A DNA stretch of 28,811 nt from DASUTB01 sp036374835 (GTDB lineage: Bacteria; Actinomycetota; Actinomycetes; Jiangellales; Jiangellaceae), in the NCBI GenBank assembly GCA_036374835.1, contig DASUTB010000051.1, positions 1-28,811 on the forward strand. Direction: 5' to 3'. The notes beneath the pieces were generated by a model. The model was not told the origin of the DNA, did not search any database, and saw nothing but the letters and a program-made list of their open reading frames with translations. A program made the translations under genes and the position numbers. Below are positions 8,254 to 16,066 of the stretch, in pieces (the first letter of the stretch is position 1; the number at the start of each line of letters is the position of its first letter).

Positions 8254-9780
8254 TTACAGCCGGATCCTCGGGTCGAGGTAGGCGTAGGCGATGTCGGCCA
8301 GCATGTTGAACACGACGACAGCACCGCCGGTGATGACGAAGAACGCCATCACGGGGTTGGGATCAGGCAAGAAGAGCCGGTCGATGAACATCTTGCCCAT
8401 GCCCTGCCAGCCGAACACGTTCTCGGTGATTACCGCGCCGCTGATGACCGCGCCGAAGTCGAAAGCCATCAACGTCGTTACTGGGATCAAGGCGTTGCGG
8501 AACGCATGCCGCGTATTGACGACGCGCTCACTCAGGCCCTTAGCCCGCGCAGTCCGCACATAGTCCTGGCTCTTGACCTCGAGCATGCTGGCACGGGTGA
8601 AGCGCGTGTAGGTGGCGAATGAGATCAGCGCGATCGCGATCGTCGGCAACAGCAGGTGCGTGGCCGTGTCGAGTGTGTTCTGCCAGTAGCCGCCGTCGAA
8701 GCCCGGGGTGCGTGCACCGAACGTGGCGATCGGGCGGCCACCGACGCTGGAGGCGTAACCCGCCCACGCCGCGAGCAACCTGTCGACATAGATGATTCCG
8801 GCGGTCAGCACGCCGGTGAAAATCGATGCGGTAACCGCCTGCCGACGCAGGAGCGCACCCGCGGCAGCCCCGATACCCCCGCTGACCACGATCGTGATCA
8901 GCAGCAGCAGCGCGATGATCGCCCACGACGGGTCGCTGACGATGCTGTCGAGGAAAAGATTGACGACGATGCCGACGCCGGCCGTCGCCAGAGTTGCGTA
9001 CATCACCCGCTTGTAGCGGAAACCGGCCAGCAACGCGGTCATCAGCAACGCGCTGCCGATCGCCATCAAAGCGACCAGCACCGGGCCGAGCGACGGGTCT
9101 TCGAACCAGCGTGTTGCCGAGATCACCCACACCACTGCCGCCGAGGCGACTGCGGCGATGCCGAACGTCGCCTGTTTACGTTGGCGATCGCCACCGATGA
9201 TCATCATCCACACGCCGCCCGAGATAAGGCCGAGAATGATTGTCACGGGCGTGCTGACCACCGGATCGGCGAGCCAGTTGTTGAAGTCGATCGCCACGTA
9301 CTGCTTGAGCAGAACGGCGACCCAGAAGATGGGGAGCGAGAAGAAGAGGAACGCGGCGAACGTTGCGGAGTAATCGAGGCTGCTGTACTGCCGCAGCGCG
9401 GTCACCACGCCGCCCATGACGCCGAGCACCAGGGCGATGACGGTAGCGGCGATGACGAGTTGAAGTGTCTGACCGATTGCACCCCCGATGAGAGTGCTCA
9501 CCTGCTGACCGGTGGCCGTCAAGCCCCAGTCGCACTCCGCACCTGGGATCACGCAGCCCGAGACACCGCCGAGCCAGCCCAGATAACGCAGTAGCACAGG
9601 AGTGTCGAGGTTGAGCGCCTCGGTTCGCGCCTCGATCTTCGCGTCACGGTTCGGCGACGTATCGAAGTAGAGCTCCTCGAGTGGATCGCCGGCGAAGGCG
9701 ACCAGGAGGTACATCACGAACGTCGCGGCCAACAGGACGAAGAACGAGACCACGAGTCGCCGTGCGATGAATGCAAGCAT
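8254..9780 (-). CDS. dppB: Peptide ABC transporter permease, DppB-like with extra membrane block
   Basis: 508 residues from the ATG at 9780, chosen because MLAFIARRLVVSFFVLL is the usual DppB N-terminus; an upstream GTG at 9819 is less likely. The EAA loop DYVRTARAKGLSERVVNTRH and the C-terminal helix pair are standard. Canonical DppB proteins have about 310-340 residues. This one carries some 170 extra residues at about 162-342, between the SLPIFWVAVLL helix and the segment before LLPTIAIAL, with four or five added hydrophobic helices joined by basic loops. The surrounding parts still align with the family, so this is an insertion rather than a fusion at an end. It belongs to the importer operon and forms the channel with DppC. 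The role of the insertion is unknown. Confidence 0.9.
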   Translation of the reverse strand: MLAFIARRLVVSFFVLLAATFVMYLLVAFAGDPLEELYFDTSPNRDAKIEARTEALNLDTPVLLRYLGWLGGVSGCVIPGAECDWGLTATGQQVSTLIGGAIGQTLQLVIAATVIALVLGVMGGVVTALRQYSSLDYSATFAAFLFFSLPIFWVAVLLKQYVAIDFNNWLADPVVSTPVTIILGLISGGVWMMIIGGDRQRKQATFGIAAVASAAVVWVISATRWFEDPSLGPVLVALMAIGSALLMTALLAGFRYKRVMYATLATAGVGIVVNLFLDSIVSDPSWAIIALLLLITIVVSGGIGAAAGALLRRQAVTASIFTGVLTAGIIYVDRLLAAWAGYASSVGGRPIATFGARTPGFDGGYWQNTLDTATHLLLPTIAIALISFATYTRFTRASMLEVKSQDYVRTARAKGLSERVVNTRHAFRNALIPVTTLMAFDFGAVISGAVITENVFGWQGMGKMFIDRLFLPDPNPVMAFFVITGGAVVVFNMLADIAYAYLDPRIRL

Positions 9781-9875
9781 CTCCGCGCCACGCTTTCTTC
9801 CGGGGGGTACAGGGCCCACCGCTTGTACCTGTCAGGGTAAGCGATGGTCGGTGCACAAAGAGATCTCCGCGTACA

Positions 9876-9940
9876 GGGCCGGTGGATCTTGGTAGACCCA
9901 CCGGCCCCGCAGGCTTCAGCCTCCAGCCGGGTTACCGGCT
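9876..9940 (-). terminator. Three consecutive hairpins between binding-protein gene and dppB
   Basis: The 192-bp gap 9781-9972 contains three inverted repeats in a row: GGGCCGGTGG/CCACCGGCCC (9876-9885 with 9898-9907, 10 bp perfect), AGGCT/AGCCT with a 2-nt loop (9911-9922) and AGCCGG/CCGGCT with a 4-nt loop (9925-9940). There is no T-run on the minus-strand 3' side. This fits a partial terminator or mRNA-stabilising structure that lets the binding protein be made in excess over the permeases, a common layout in such operons. A 10-bp direct repeat GTACAGGGCC occurs at 9807-9816 and 9871-9880. Confidence 0.4.
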
Positions 9941-9972
9941 ATCGGCGTCGGCCACATCACGTTTTCCCAAGA

Positions 9973-11823
9973 TCAGGAGGAGGCTCGTCCCACCTCTTCC
10001 ATGTTGTGGGTGTGCTGCGTCTGCGCCGAGTTGTGCACCGCACCGGTGACGTCCGCAGCGGTGGCGGTGATGCCCGGGAAGGTGAACATCGGCACGTTGA
10101 ACATGTCGTTCCAGAGCTCAGCTTCGATCTGCGCACGCAGGTCGTTCTGAGCGTCCTTGTCCAGGGTCACCAGGACCTCGTCCCAGAGCTGGTCGACCGT
10201 GTCGTTCGCGTAGCTGTACCAGTTCTGGTTGCCCTCTTCGGCCTGGTAGAGCGAGGCGCCCGAAGTGGCGACACCGGAACCGGCCCAGGCGAACGTCACC
10301 GCGTCGTACTCACCGGTGGCGGTGCTGAGCATGGCGCCCCAGTTGGCCTCGGCGAACGGCTGCACGTCGAAGCCGGCCTCGTTGCAGGATTGCTGGATCA
10401 GCGCAGCGGTCTGCTCACGGCGCGGGTTGTCCGCGGCGTGCATGAACCGCACGGTCACCGGCTCCTCGACGACGCCGTCGGCGATGGCCTCCTGCAGGAG
10501 AGCCGTGGAACCCTCGATGTCGGCCGCACCGGCCGGGTCGAGCACGTCACTCGGGAACGCCTCCTCGACGACCGCGGAGTAGTTCTCGTCGAACGTGAGG
10601 AACTCACGCGCGTTCAGAACCTCGGCGTCGGGGTTGATCGGCTGGATCAGGTTGGAGACGATCAGGTCCCGCGGGATGCACTTGGCGAACGCCTGGCGCA
10701 CGCGGATGTCCTCGAACACCCGACCCGCACCCTGCTGCATGTCGACGTGCTCCCAGGTGGCCTGGGGGCCGGTCAGAATGCTGACCTGGTCGCCGAGGCC
10801 CTCGAGCTGAGAAAGCAGGTCGGGGCTCGGCTGCGGGCTGATCACGTCAACCTCGCCGTTGGCCAGCGCCTGGGCCTGCTGGTCCTGCTGCAGCAGCCGC
10901 AGCACCACGGTCTCGGCGACCGGCGGGTCACCGTAGAAGTTCTCGTTGGCCCGCAGCGTGATCGACTGGCCGCCGTCCCACGAGTCGAGGATGTACGGGC
11001 CCGACGACGGCATCAGCGCCGGGTCGAGCAGCTGACCCTGCTCCATCAGCCAGCCCTCGTTCCAGAACTCGGCCACCGGACGCAGCGCCTCGATGTCGTC
11101 GTTCTTGATGGCCTCGATCAGCTCCTCGCTGGTCATGCCCGCCTGATCGGCCGCGATATGCGCCGGCATGAAGTCGTTGGGCAGCAGTTCCCAGTCGGCG
11201 TACGTGTCGGTGTAGACGAAGTCGAAGCTCTTGTCGCCCGCCTCGCAGTCCGGCTTCTCGGTGAGGTCGTAGCCGTTGGTCGAGACCGGGCTGAAGATGT
11301 TCGCCTCGACGACCTCGGTCTCGCCGGTCGGCTCGCCCGCGTCGTCGAGCACGTCCTGCTCCACCTCGCCGACCATGGTGCCGCTGTTGGCCGCCCAGTC
11401 GAGCAGCACGTCGTCACAGTCGATCGGCTCGCCGTCGGACCACACCGTCTCGTCGTTGATCGTGTAGGAAACGGTCTGCGGGTCTTCGGACGTCAGCTCG
11501 TAGGTGCCGAACTCCTCTTCCCGCTTGATCGACAGGTCGGGATTGAACGACCAGAATCCGAGGTGGATACCGTTGGAAACGTTCGTATTCCACACACCGT
11601 TCTGGTCGGCCGTGGTGTTGTTGTAGGACTCGAACTCCTGGTCGACCGCGAACGTCACTGTGCCGGTCGGGCCCTCGGGGGCCTCTTCGCCCTCGTCCTC
11701 GGTCTCCTCGTCGGCGGGTTCTTCCGCCTCAGGCTCTTCATCCTCGCCGCCACACGCGGCGAGGACGAGGGCGGCCGAGGCGGCAACCGCTACCAGCCTG
11801 GCCCCTCTTTTACGTGTAAACAC
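9973..11823 (-). CDS. Peptide ABC transporter substrate-binding lipoprotein (SBP_bac_5 family)
   Basis: 616 residues from GTG 11823, chosen for the AAGGAG 8 nt upstream. It starts directly with a lipoprotein signal: basic RKRGAR, a hydrophobic stretch, and lipobox LAAC with the acylated Cys at residue 24. A very acidic linker (about 25-55, rich in Glu/Asp/Pro) should tether the protein outside the membrane. The rest follows the DppA/OppA fold order, including the usual WSDGEPIDCDDVLLDW-like segment, a GPYILDSWDGGQSITLRANE-like strand and IRVRQAFAKCI. It is the first gene of the importer operon and determines substrate choice; peptides are likely but other solutes are possible in this family. 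An upstream in-frame extension to 11931 has no ribosome site and would bury the signal peptide. Confidence 0.93.
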   Translation of the reverse strand: MFTRKRGARLVAVAASAALVLAACGGEDEEPEAEEPADEETEDEGEEAPEGPTGTVTFAVDQEFESYNNTTADQNGVWNTNVSNGIHLGFWSFNPDLSIKREEEFGTYELTSEDPQTVSYTINDETVWSDGEPIDCDDVLLDWAANSGTMVGEVEQDVLDDAGEPTGETEVVEANIFSPVSTNGYDLTEKPDCEAGDKSFDFVYTDTYADWELLPNDFMPAHIAADQAGMTSEELIEAIKNDDIEALRPVAEFWNEGWLMEQGQLLDPALMPSSGPYILDSWDGGQSITLRANENFYGDPPVAETVVLRLLQQDQQAQALANGEVDVISPQPSPDLLSQLEGLGDQVSILTGPQATWEHVDMQQGAGRVFEDIRVRQAFAKCIPRDLIVSNLIQPINPDAEVLNAREFLTFDENYSAVVEEAFPSDVLDPAGAADIEGSTALLQEAIADGVVEEPVTVRFMHAADNPRREQTAALIQQSCNEAGFDVQPFAEANWGAMLSTATGEYDAVTFAWAGSGVATSGASLYQAEEGNQNWYSYANDTVDQLWDEVLVTLDKDAQNDLRAQIEAELWNDMFNVPMFTFPGITATAADVTGAVHNSAQTQHTHNMEEVGRASS

Positions 11824-11973
11824 TCTGACTGCTCCTTCTGTCAGCCGGAACTTTGCCGACCGAGACCCAGGAATCATTGCAGGATAAGTCCCGAATGACC
11901 AAAATGGGACGATCGACACCGCATTGCACATTAGCTGACCACAGCCCCGTCTCCATTGGCAATGTGGTGTGAC

Positions 11974-11990
11974 CAGGTGTTACACACCTG
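11974..11990. promoter_or_regulatory. Candidate operator palindrome upstream of the importer operon
   Basis: Perfect inverted repeat CAGGTGT-TAC-ACACCTG, 17 bp, about 150 bp upstream of the GTG of the binding-protein gene. The short odd spacer and full symmetry look like a dimeric regulator site. No regulator gene is in the window and no family is assigned. Confidence 0.4.
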
Positions 11991-12047
11991 ATACAGACAT
12001 GGGGTCATCGCGTGACACCAACCGCAATCCCCCGCAAGAATGATCAT

Positions 12048-12073
12048 GTTTGGCCGGTACTTCCGTGCCAAAC
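12048..12073. promoter_or_regulatory. Inverted repeat GTTTGGC/GCCAAAC
   Basis: Seven-bp perfect arms (12048-12054, 12067-12073) around a 12-nt spacer in the divergent region. It could be a second regulator site or a 5' leader hairpin of the succinate dehydrogenase transcript. Weak evidence beyond symmetry. Confidence 0.25.
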
Positions 12074-12198
12074 GAGGCCCACAGACGGCGCATCGTCCGT
12101 ACCAACCGCGCATCGGCTCGGTGGCTCTGTGAAAAGAATCACTGCACAGATCGGCCCGCCGCCCGGTACGTTGGACCCGCACGTGCGAGGAGGCACCC

Positions 12199-12393
12199 AT
12201 GGGAGCGCATGACGGCCAGGCGGCGGTTCCGCCCGCGGCCGCACCGCTAGAGTCAGCGCTGAGGCGGCTCCGCGACGGCGACGGTGAGCACCCGGCATCG
12301 GCCGGATGGCCTCAGCCGTACCACCGCGTTGCCGGCCGACCTGGGAGACAGCCCGCATGTGCCGTACGACCGATGCATGTGGACCGATGCTGA
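12199..12393 (+). CDS. Possible 64-codon upstream ORF with strong ribosome site
   Basis: ATG at 12199 is preceded by GAGGAGG (12187-12193) with a 5-nt gap, one of the best ribosome sites in the window. The product (begins MGAHDGQAAV, Pro/Arg/Ala rich, three Cys/His near the end) resembles no family I know. Its stop lies 2 nt before the next Shine-Dalgarno. Plausible as a leader of the succinate dehydrogenase operon or a small protein, but composition alone could also produce it. Confidence 0.25.
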   Translation: MGAHDGQAAVPPAAAPLESALRRLRDGDGEHPASAGWPQPYHRVAGRPGRQPACAVRPMHVDRC

Positions 12394-12407
12394 GCAGGAG
12401 GGTTCCG

Positions 12408-12434
12408 GTGCGCCGGACCGGCGCGCCCCGTTAG
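12408..12434 (+). CDS. Possible 8-codon leader ORF coupled to sdhC
   Basis: GTG at 12408 follows AGGAGGG with a 5-nt spacer and reads M-R-R-T-G-A-P-R then TAG, ending 2 nt before the ATG of the membrane-anchor gene, which has no ribosome site of its own. This geometry would deliver terminating ribosomes to that ATG. Inferred only from spacing. Confidence 0.25.
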   Translation: MRRTGAPR

Positions 12435-12436
12435 CC

Positions 12437-13234
12437 ATGACAACAGGAGTGCAGTCGCCCCAACGGGCGCGAATCCCGCAGCGCACGCTCCGTACCGACC
12501 GCTGGTGGCTGCCACCCACCGTCGTCGTCATCGCCTTGACGGCGTGGCTCGCATACGGCGCCGTGCGCGTGTATCTGAAGGACAACTACTGGGTCGGAGA
12601 GCATCATTACCTGACCCCGTTCTACTCGCCGTGCACGTCAGATGCATGCATCCCGGAGGCAGCACACTTCGGCCAGTTCATACCGGACTTGGCGATCTTG
12701 CCGTACGCGGCGCTGAGCCTGCCGTTCCTGCTGCTGTTCCGACTGACGTGCTACTACTACCGGCGCGCGTACTACCGGGCGTTCTGGCAGTCACCTCCGG
12801 CGTGTTCGGTTGCCGAGCCGCACAAGAAGTACACCGGCGAGACCCGCTTCCCGCTGATCTTCCAGAACGCGCACCGCTACGTGTTCTACATCGCGGTCGT
12901 CATCACCCTGGTCAACACCTATGACATGATCCTGGCGTTCGGCGGCGACGGCTACACGTTCGGTGTCGGCCTCGGGAACCTCATCCTGATCGCCAACGTG
13001 ATCTTGCTGTGGGGCTACACGGTGTCGTGCCATTCCTGCCGGCACGTGACGGGCGGACGGCTCAGGAACTTCGGCAAGCATCCGATCCTGTACCGGTGGT
13101 GGACGTTCGTCTCGCGGCTCAACACGCGGCACATGCAATACGCCTGGATCACCCTGGCGTCGCTTGTCGTCACCGACTTTTACATCATGGCCGTATCGGC
13201 CGGCTGGATCACGGACGTGAGGTTCTTCAACTGA
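12437..13234 (+). CDS. sdhC: Succinate dehydrogenase membrane-anchor subunit, actinobacterial Sdh1 type
   Basis: 265 residues from ATG 12437. An in-frame GTG at 12284 and ATG at 12377 also exist, but the basic segment RTLRTDRWW near residue 17 fits a short N-terminus. Five helices at about 26-46, 82-105, 147-168, 178-197 and 233-256 make a single-subunit anchor. It holds the flavoprotein/iron-sulfur pair at the membrane and passes electrons to quinone. A cytoplasm-facing or interfacial CHSCRH motif lies at 198-203, with further Cys at 66, 71, 105 and 123. The homologous mycobacterial Sdh1 complex has been reported to carry a membrane-embedded Rieske-type [2Fe-2S] cluster, and this motif is a natural ligand candidate (my inference). 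It is first in the sdhC-sdhA-sdhB operon. Confidence 0.8.
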   Translation: MTTGVQSPQRARIPQRTLRTDRWWLPPTVVVIALTAWLAYGAVRVYLKDNYWVGEHHYLTPFYSPCTSDACIPEAAHFGQFIPDLAILPYAALSLPFLLLFRLTCYYYRRAYYRAFWQSPPACSVAEPHKKYTGETRFPLIFQNAHRYVFYIAVVITLVNTYDMILAFGGDGYTFGVGLGNLILIANVILLWGYTVSCHSCRHVTGGRLRNFGKHPILYRWWTFVSRLNTRHMQYAWITLASLVVTDFYIMAVSAGWITDVRFFN

Positions 13235-13243
13235 TGGTATTTC

Positions 13244-13309
13244 GATCACGTTCGGCAGGCTTGACGTCGCTTCAACAGGTATGCAGCACTGGTGAAGCGA
13301 CGTCGCGCC
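13244..13309 (+). promoter_or_regulatory. Structured element 1, sdhC-sdhA gap
   Basis: The 17-nt segment GATCACGTTCGGCAGGC (13244-13260) is followed by a perfect 12-bp stem, GACGTCGCTTCA (13263-13274) with TGAAGCGACGTC (13293-13304). The stem extends inward by a mismatch and CAG/CTG; the loop contains ATGCAG. It ends about 25 nt before the sdhA ATG, just 5' of its AAGGAG. The same 17-nt segment and a different-sequence hairpin of the same layout occur before sdhB. Confidence 0.7.
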
Positions 13310-13334
13310 TCGTGAAGTCTCAAGGAGTACCCCG

Positions 13335-15134
13335 ATGACGGACCCGAGCACAATTGAACGGCACGACTACGACGTCGTAGTCATCGGTGCCGGCGGCGCG
13401 GGCCTGCGCGCCGCCATCGCCGCACACGAAGCCGGGGCGCGAGTCGCCGTCGTCTGCAAGTCGCTCCTGGGCAAGGCGCACACCGTCATGGCCGAAGGCG
13501 GCGCGGCGGCCGCGATGGGCAACGTGTGGCCCGAGGACAACTGGCAGGTCCATTTCCGCGACACCATGCGTGGCGGGAAGATGCTCAACCACTGGCGCAT
13601 GGCCCAACTGCACGCGCAGGAAGCGCCGGACCGCATCCACGAACTCGAGGAATGGGGTGCGCTGTTCGACCGCACCCCGGACGGGCTGATCAGCCAACGC
13701 GACTTCGGCGGGCACCGCTACGCCAGGCTCGCGCACGTCGGCGACCGCACCGGGCTCGAGCTGATCCGCACCCTCCAGCAACGCACCGTCGCACTCGGCA
13801 TCGACGTATACATGGAGTGCACGATCACCCGCCTGCTGCTGGACGGCGGACGCGTCGCCGGCGCGTTCGGCTACTGGCGCGAGTCGGGCCGGTTCATCAC
13901 GTTCGATGCGCCGAACGTGGTGCTCGCGACAGGCGGCATCGGCAAGTCGTACCAGGTCACGTCGAACTCGTGGGAGTACACGGGCGACGGTCACGCCCTC
14001 GCCCTCGAGGCCGGCGCCTCGCTGGTCAACATGGAGTTCGTCCAGTTCCACCCGACGGGCATGGTGTGGCCGCCGTCGGTGAAGGGCATCCTGGTCACCG
14101 AGTCGGTCCGCGGCGACGGCGGCGTGTTGCGCAACAGCGAGGGACGCCGGTTCATGTTCGACTACATCCCGGAGTTCTTCAAGGCCGAGACCGCGGACAA
14201 CGAAGAAGAGGCCGACCGCTGGTACGACGACAAGACGAACAACCGTCGCCCTCCAGAGCTGCTCCCCCGCGATGAGGTGGCCCGGGCCATCAACGCCGAG
14301 GTCAAGGCCGGCCGCGGCAGCCCACACGGCGGCGTGTTCCTCGACATCGCCTCGCGGCGCTCGGACGACTACATCAGGCGGCGACTGCCGTCCATGTATC
14401 ACCAGTTCAAGGAACTGGCCGACGTGGACATCACGGCCGAGGCAATGGAGGTCGGGCCGACCTGCCACTACGTCATGGGCGGTGTCGCGGTCGACGCCGA
14501 CACCGAGGAGTCGAGCGTCCCGGGGCTATATGCCGCCGGCGAGGTCGCCGGTGGCATGCACGGCGCGAACCGGCTCGGCGGCAACTCACTCTCGGATCTG
14601 CTGGTCTTCGGGCGACGGGCCGGTGTCGCGGCAGCCGAGCGCACGGCGCGGGACGGCGACCGTCCCCGCGTATCGGACGAGCAGATCCGCGAGGCCGCGG
14701 ACACCGCGCTGGCACCGTTCGAGCGCGAGGGTGCGGAGAACCCGTACTCAGTGCATCACGACCTGCAGAACGTCATGCACTCGCTCGTTGGCATCATCCG
14801 GACCGAGAACGAGATGCGCGAGGCACTCGATGAGATCCAGAAGCTGAAGGAGCGGGCAGCGCAGGCGACCGTCGAAGGACACCGGCAATACAACCCCGGA
14901 TGGCACCTGGCGCTCGACCTGCGCAACATGCTGCGGGTTTCCGAATGTATCGCGCGTGCAGCGCTGGAAAGAACCGAGAGTCGCGGCGGGCACACCCGCG
15001 ACGACTACCCGATGACCGACGACGAGTGGGGCAAGGTCAACCTGCACTGCCGGATCGAGGACGGTGGCGACGTCGTCGTCAGCCGGGAGCCGTTGCCGAC
15101 GATGCCCGACGACCTGAGCGGACTGTTCGAATGA
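13335..15134 (+). CDS. sdhA: Succinate dehydrogenase flavoprotein subunit
   Basis: 599 residues; ATG 13335 has AAGGAG at good spacing. It oxidises succinate to fumarate with covalently bound FAD in the TCA cycle and respiratory chain. The FAD dinucleotide motif VVIGAGGAGLRA is at about 15-26. H49 in KAHTVMAEGG is the expected site of FAD attachment. The substrate-side motif QFHPTG is at 237-242, the catalytic arginine lies in TESVRGDGG (about 255-263), GPTCHYVMGG at 374-383, and HGANRLGGNSLSDLLVFGRR at about 409-428. The length is normal for the actinobacterial Sdh1 branch. The stop codon overlaps the second structured element that precedes sdhB. Confidence 0.96.
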   Translation: MTDPSTIERHDYDVVVIGAGGAGLRAAIAAHEAGARVAVVCKSLLGKAHTVMAEGGAAAAMGNVWPEDNWQVHFRDTMRGGKMLNHWRMAQLHAQEAPDRIHELEEWGALFDRTPDGLISQRDFGGHRYARLAHVGDRTGLELIRTLQQRTVALGIDVYMECTITRLLLDGGRVAGAFGYWRESGRFITFDAPNVVLATGGIGKSYQVTSNSWEYTGDGHALALEAGASLVNMEFVQFHPTGMVWPPSVKGILVTESVRGDGGVLRNSEGRRFMFDYIPEFFKAETADNEEEADRWYDDKTNNRRPPELLPRDEVARAINAEVKAGRGSPHGGVFLDIASRRSDDYIRRRLPSMYHQFKELADVDITAEAMEVGPTCHYVMGGVAVDADTEESSVPGLYAAGEVAGGMHGANRLGGNSLSDLLVFGRRAGVAAAERTARDGDRPRVSDEQIREAADTALAPFEREGAENPYSVHHDLQNVMHSLVGIIRTENEMREALDEIQKLKERAAQATVEGHRQYNPGWHLALDLRNMLRVSECIARAALERTESRGGHTRDDYPMTDDEWGKVNLHCRIEDGGDVVVSREPLPTMPDDLSGLFE

Positions 15135-15198
15135 TCACGTTCGGCAGGCGTGGCCACATAGCACCATGCATGCAGTCATGGTGTGATGTCGCCACGCC
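15133..15198 (+). promoter_or_regulatory. Structured element 2, sdhA-sdhB gap
   Basis: The same 17-nt GATCACGTTCGGCAGGC (15133-15149) leads into a longer interrupted hairpin. The outer stem GGCGTGGC/GCCACGCC pairs 15147-15154 with 15191-15198, a 4-bp middle helix follows, and the inner stem CACCATG/CATGGTG pairs 15162-15168 with 15177-15183; the loop CATGCAGT again contains ATGCAG. It ends 31 nt before the sdhB ATG and 5' of its TAGGAG. Arms differ from element 1 while pairing is kept, and both share GAYGTCGC on the 3' side. Confidence 0.7.
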
Positions 15199-15229
15199 TG
15201 GTAGAGCTTTCTAGGAGTGACATAGACAT

Positions 15230-16003
15230 ATGGGTTACGACCTGAAGATACGTGTCTGGCGCGGAGACTCCGCCGGCGGCGACTTGGCCGACTTCACCGT
15301 GCCGGTCGAGGAAGGCGAGGTCGTCCTGGACGCGCTGCACCGGCTGCAGGCCACCCAGGCCGGCGACCTCGCGATCCGCTGGAACTGCAAAGCGGGCAAG
15401 TGCGGCTCGTGCAGCGCCGAGATCAACGGACATCCGAAACTCCTGTGTATGACTCGGCTCTCGGCGTACGACCCGAGCGAGACGATCACGATCACGCCAT
15501 TGCGCACCTTCCCCGTGGTCCGCGACCTGGTGACCGACGTCTCCTACAACTACGAGAAGGCCAAAGAAGTGCCCGCCTTCGCGCCGGAGGAACGTCAGCC
15601 CGACGGTACGTACCGGATGGCGCAGCGCGACGTCGAGCGCGGCCAGGAGTTCCGCAAGTGCATCGAGTGCTTCTTGTGCCAGAACGTCTGCCATGTGATC
15701 CGCGACCACGAGGAGAACAAGGAGGCCTTCGCCGGGCCGCGCTTCTTCCTCCGCTATGCGGAGCTCGACATGCACCCGCTCGACACCAACGACCGGCGCA
15801 AGCTCGCGCAGGAGCAGGCGGGAATCGGCATGTGCAACATCACCAAGTGCTGTACCGAGGTCTGCCCAGAGCACATCAAGATCACCGACAACGCGATCAT
15901 TCCGGTGAAGGAGCGGGTCGCCGACCGCAAGTACGACCCGCTCGTGTGGCTCGGCTCCAAGATCGGCCGCCGCCGCCGCGACGCCCGCACCGAATCAGAC
16001 TGA
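15230..16003 (+). CDS. sdhB: Succinate dehydrogenase iron-sulfur subunit
   Basis: 257 residues; ATG 15230 with TAGGAG upstream. It carries electrons from the flavoprotein to the membrane anchor. The plant-type ferredoxin domain binds [2Fe-2S] through C53, C58, C61 and C73 (CKAGKCGSC and a distal Cys). The C-terminal domain has C144, C147, C150 and C154 (CIECFLCQNVC) plus C202, C208 and C212 in MCNITKCCTEVCP, the usual set for the [4Fe-4S] and [3Fe-4S] clusters. The C-terminus is basic (GRRRRDAR). It is the last gene of the operon. After its stop only 63 nt separate it from the lower-GC biosynthetic cluster, and no clear terminator is visible there. Confidence 0.95.
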   Translation: MGYDLKIRVWRGDSAGGDLADFTVPVEEGEVVLDALHRLQATQAGDLAIRWNCKAGKCGSCSAEINGHPKLLCMTRLSAYDPSETITITPLRTFPVVRDLVTDVSYNYEKAKEVPAFAPEERQPDGTYRMAQRDVERGQEFRKCIECFLCQNVCHVIRDHEENKEAFAGPRFFLRYAELDMHPLDTNDRRKLAQEQAGIGMCNITKCCTEVCPEHIKITDNAIIPVKERVADRKYDPLVWLGSKIGRRRRDARTESD

Positions 16004-16066
16004 TCCGCGGGCAGGCGTCAGCTACTAGCTGCGGCCCTGGCGGACCTTGAGCGTGTGGTGTAAACG

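Larger units (their letters stand above)
11824..12436. other. Divergent intergenic region between importer and succinate dehydrogenase operons
   Basis: 613 nt without a recognised protein gene, carrying the promoters of both divergent operons. It contains two inverted repeats (11974-11990 and 12048-12073) and a chain of two short ORFs with strong ribosome sites before the succinate dehydrogenase anchor gene (12199-12393 and 12408-12434). I see no convincing -35/-10 pair that I would place with confidence. Confidence 0.6.

Noticed and set aside
9844..11898. Very long plus-strand open frame (about 680 codons) opposite the binding-protein gene
   Set aside because: It mirrors a clear SBP_bac_5 lipoprotein gene with signal peptide and ribosome site; the frame is open only because of GC-rich codon bias, and its translation resembles no family.
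13320..14468. Minus-strand 382-codon open frame opposite sdhA
   Set aside because: sdhA is unmistakable with all catalytic motifs; the antisense frame has no family resemblance.
16019..16031. Palindrome CAGCTA-C-TAGCTG after sdhB considered as a terminator
   Set aside because: Six-bp arms with a 1-nt centre cannot form a useful hairpin loop and no T-run follows; it could be a small operator but support is too thin.
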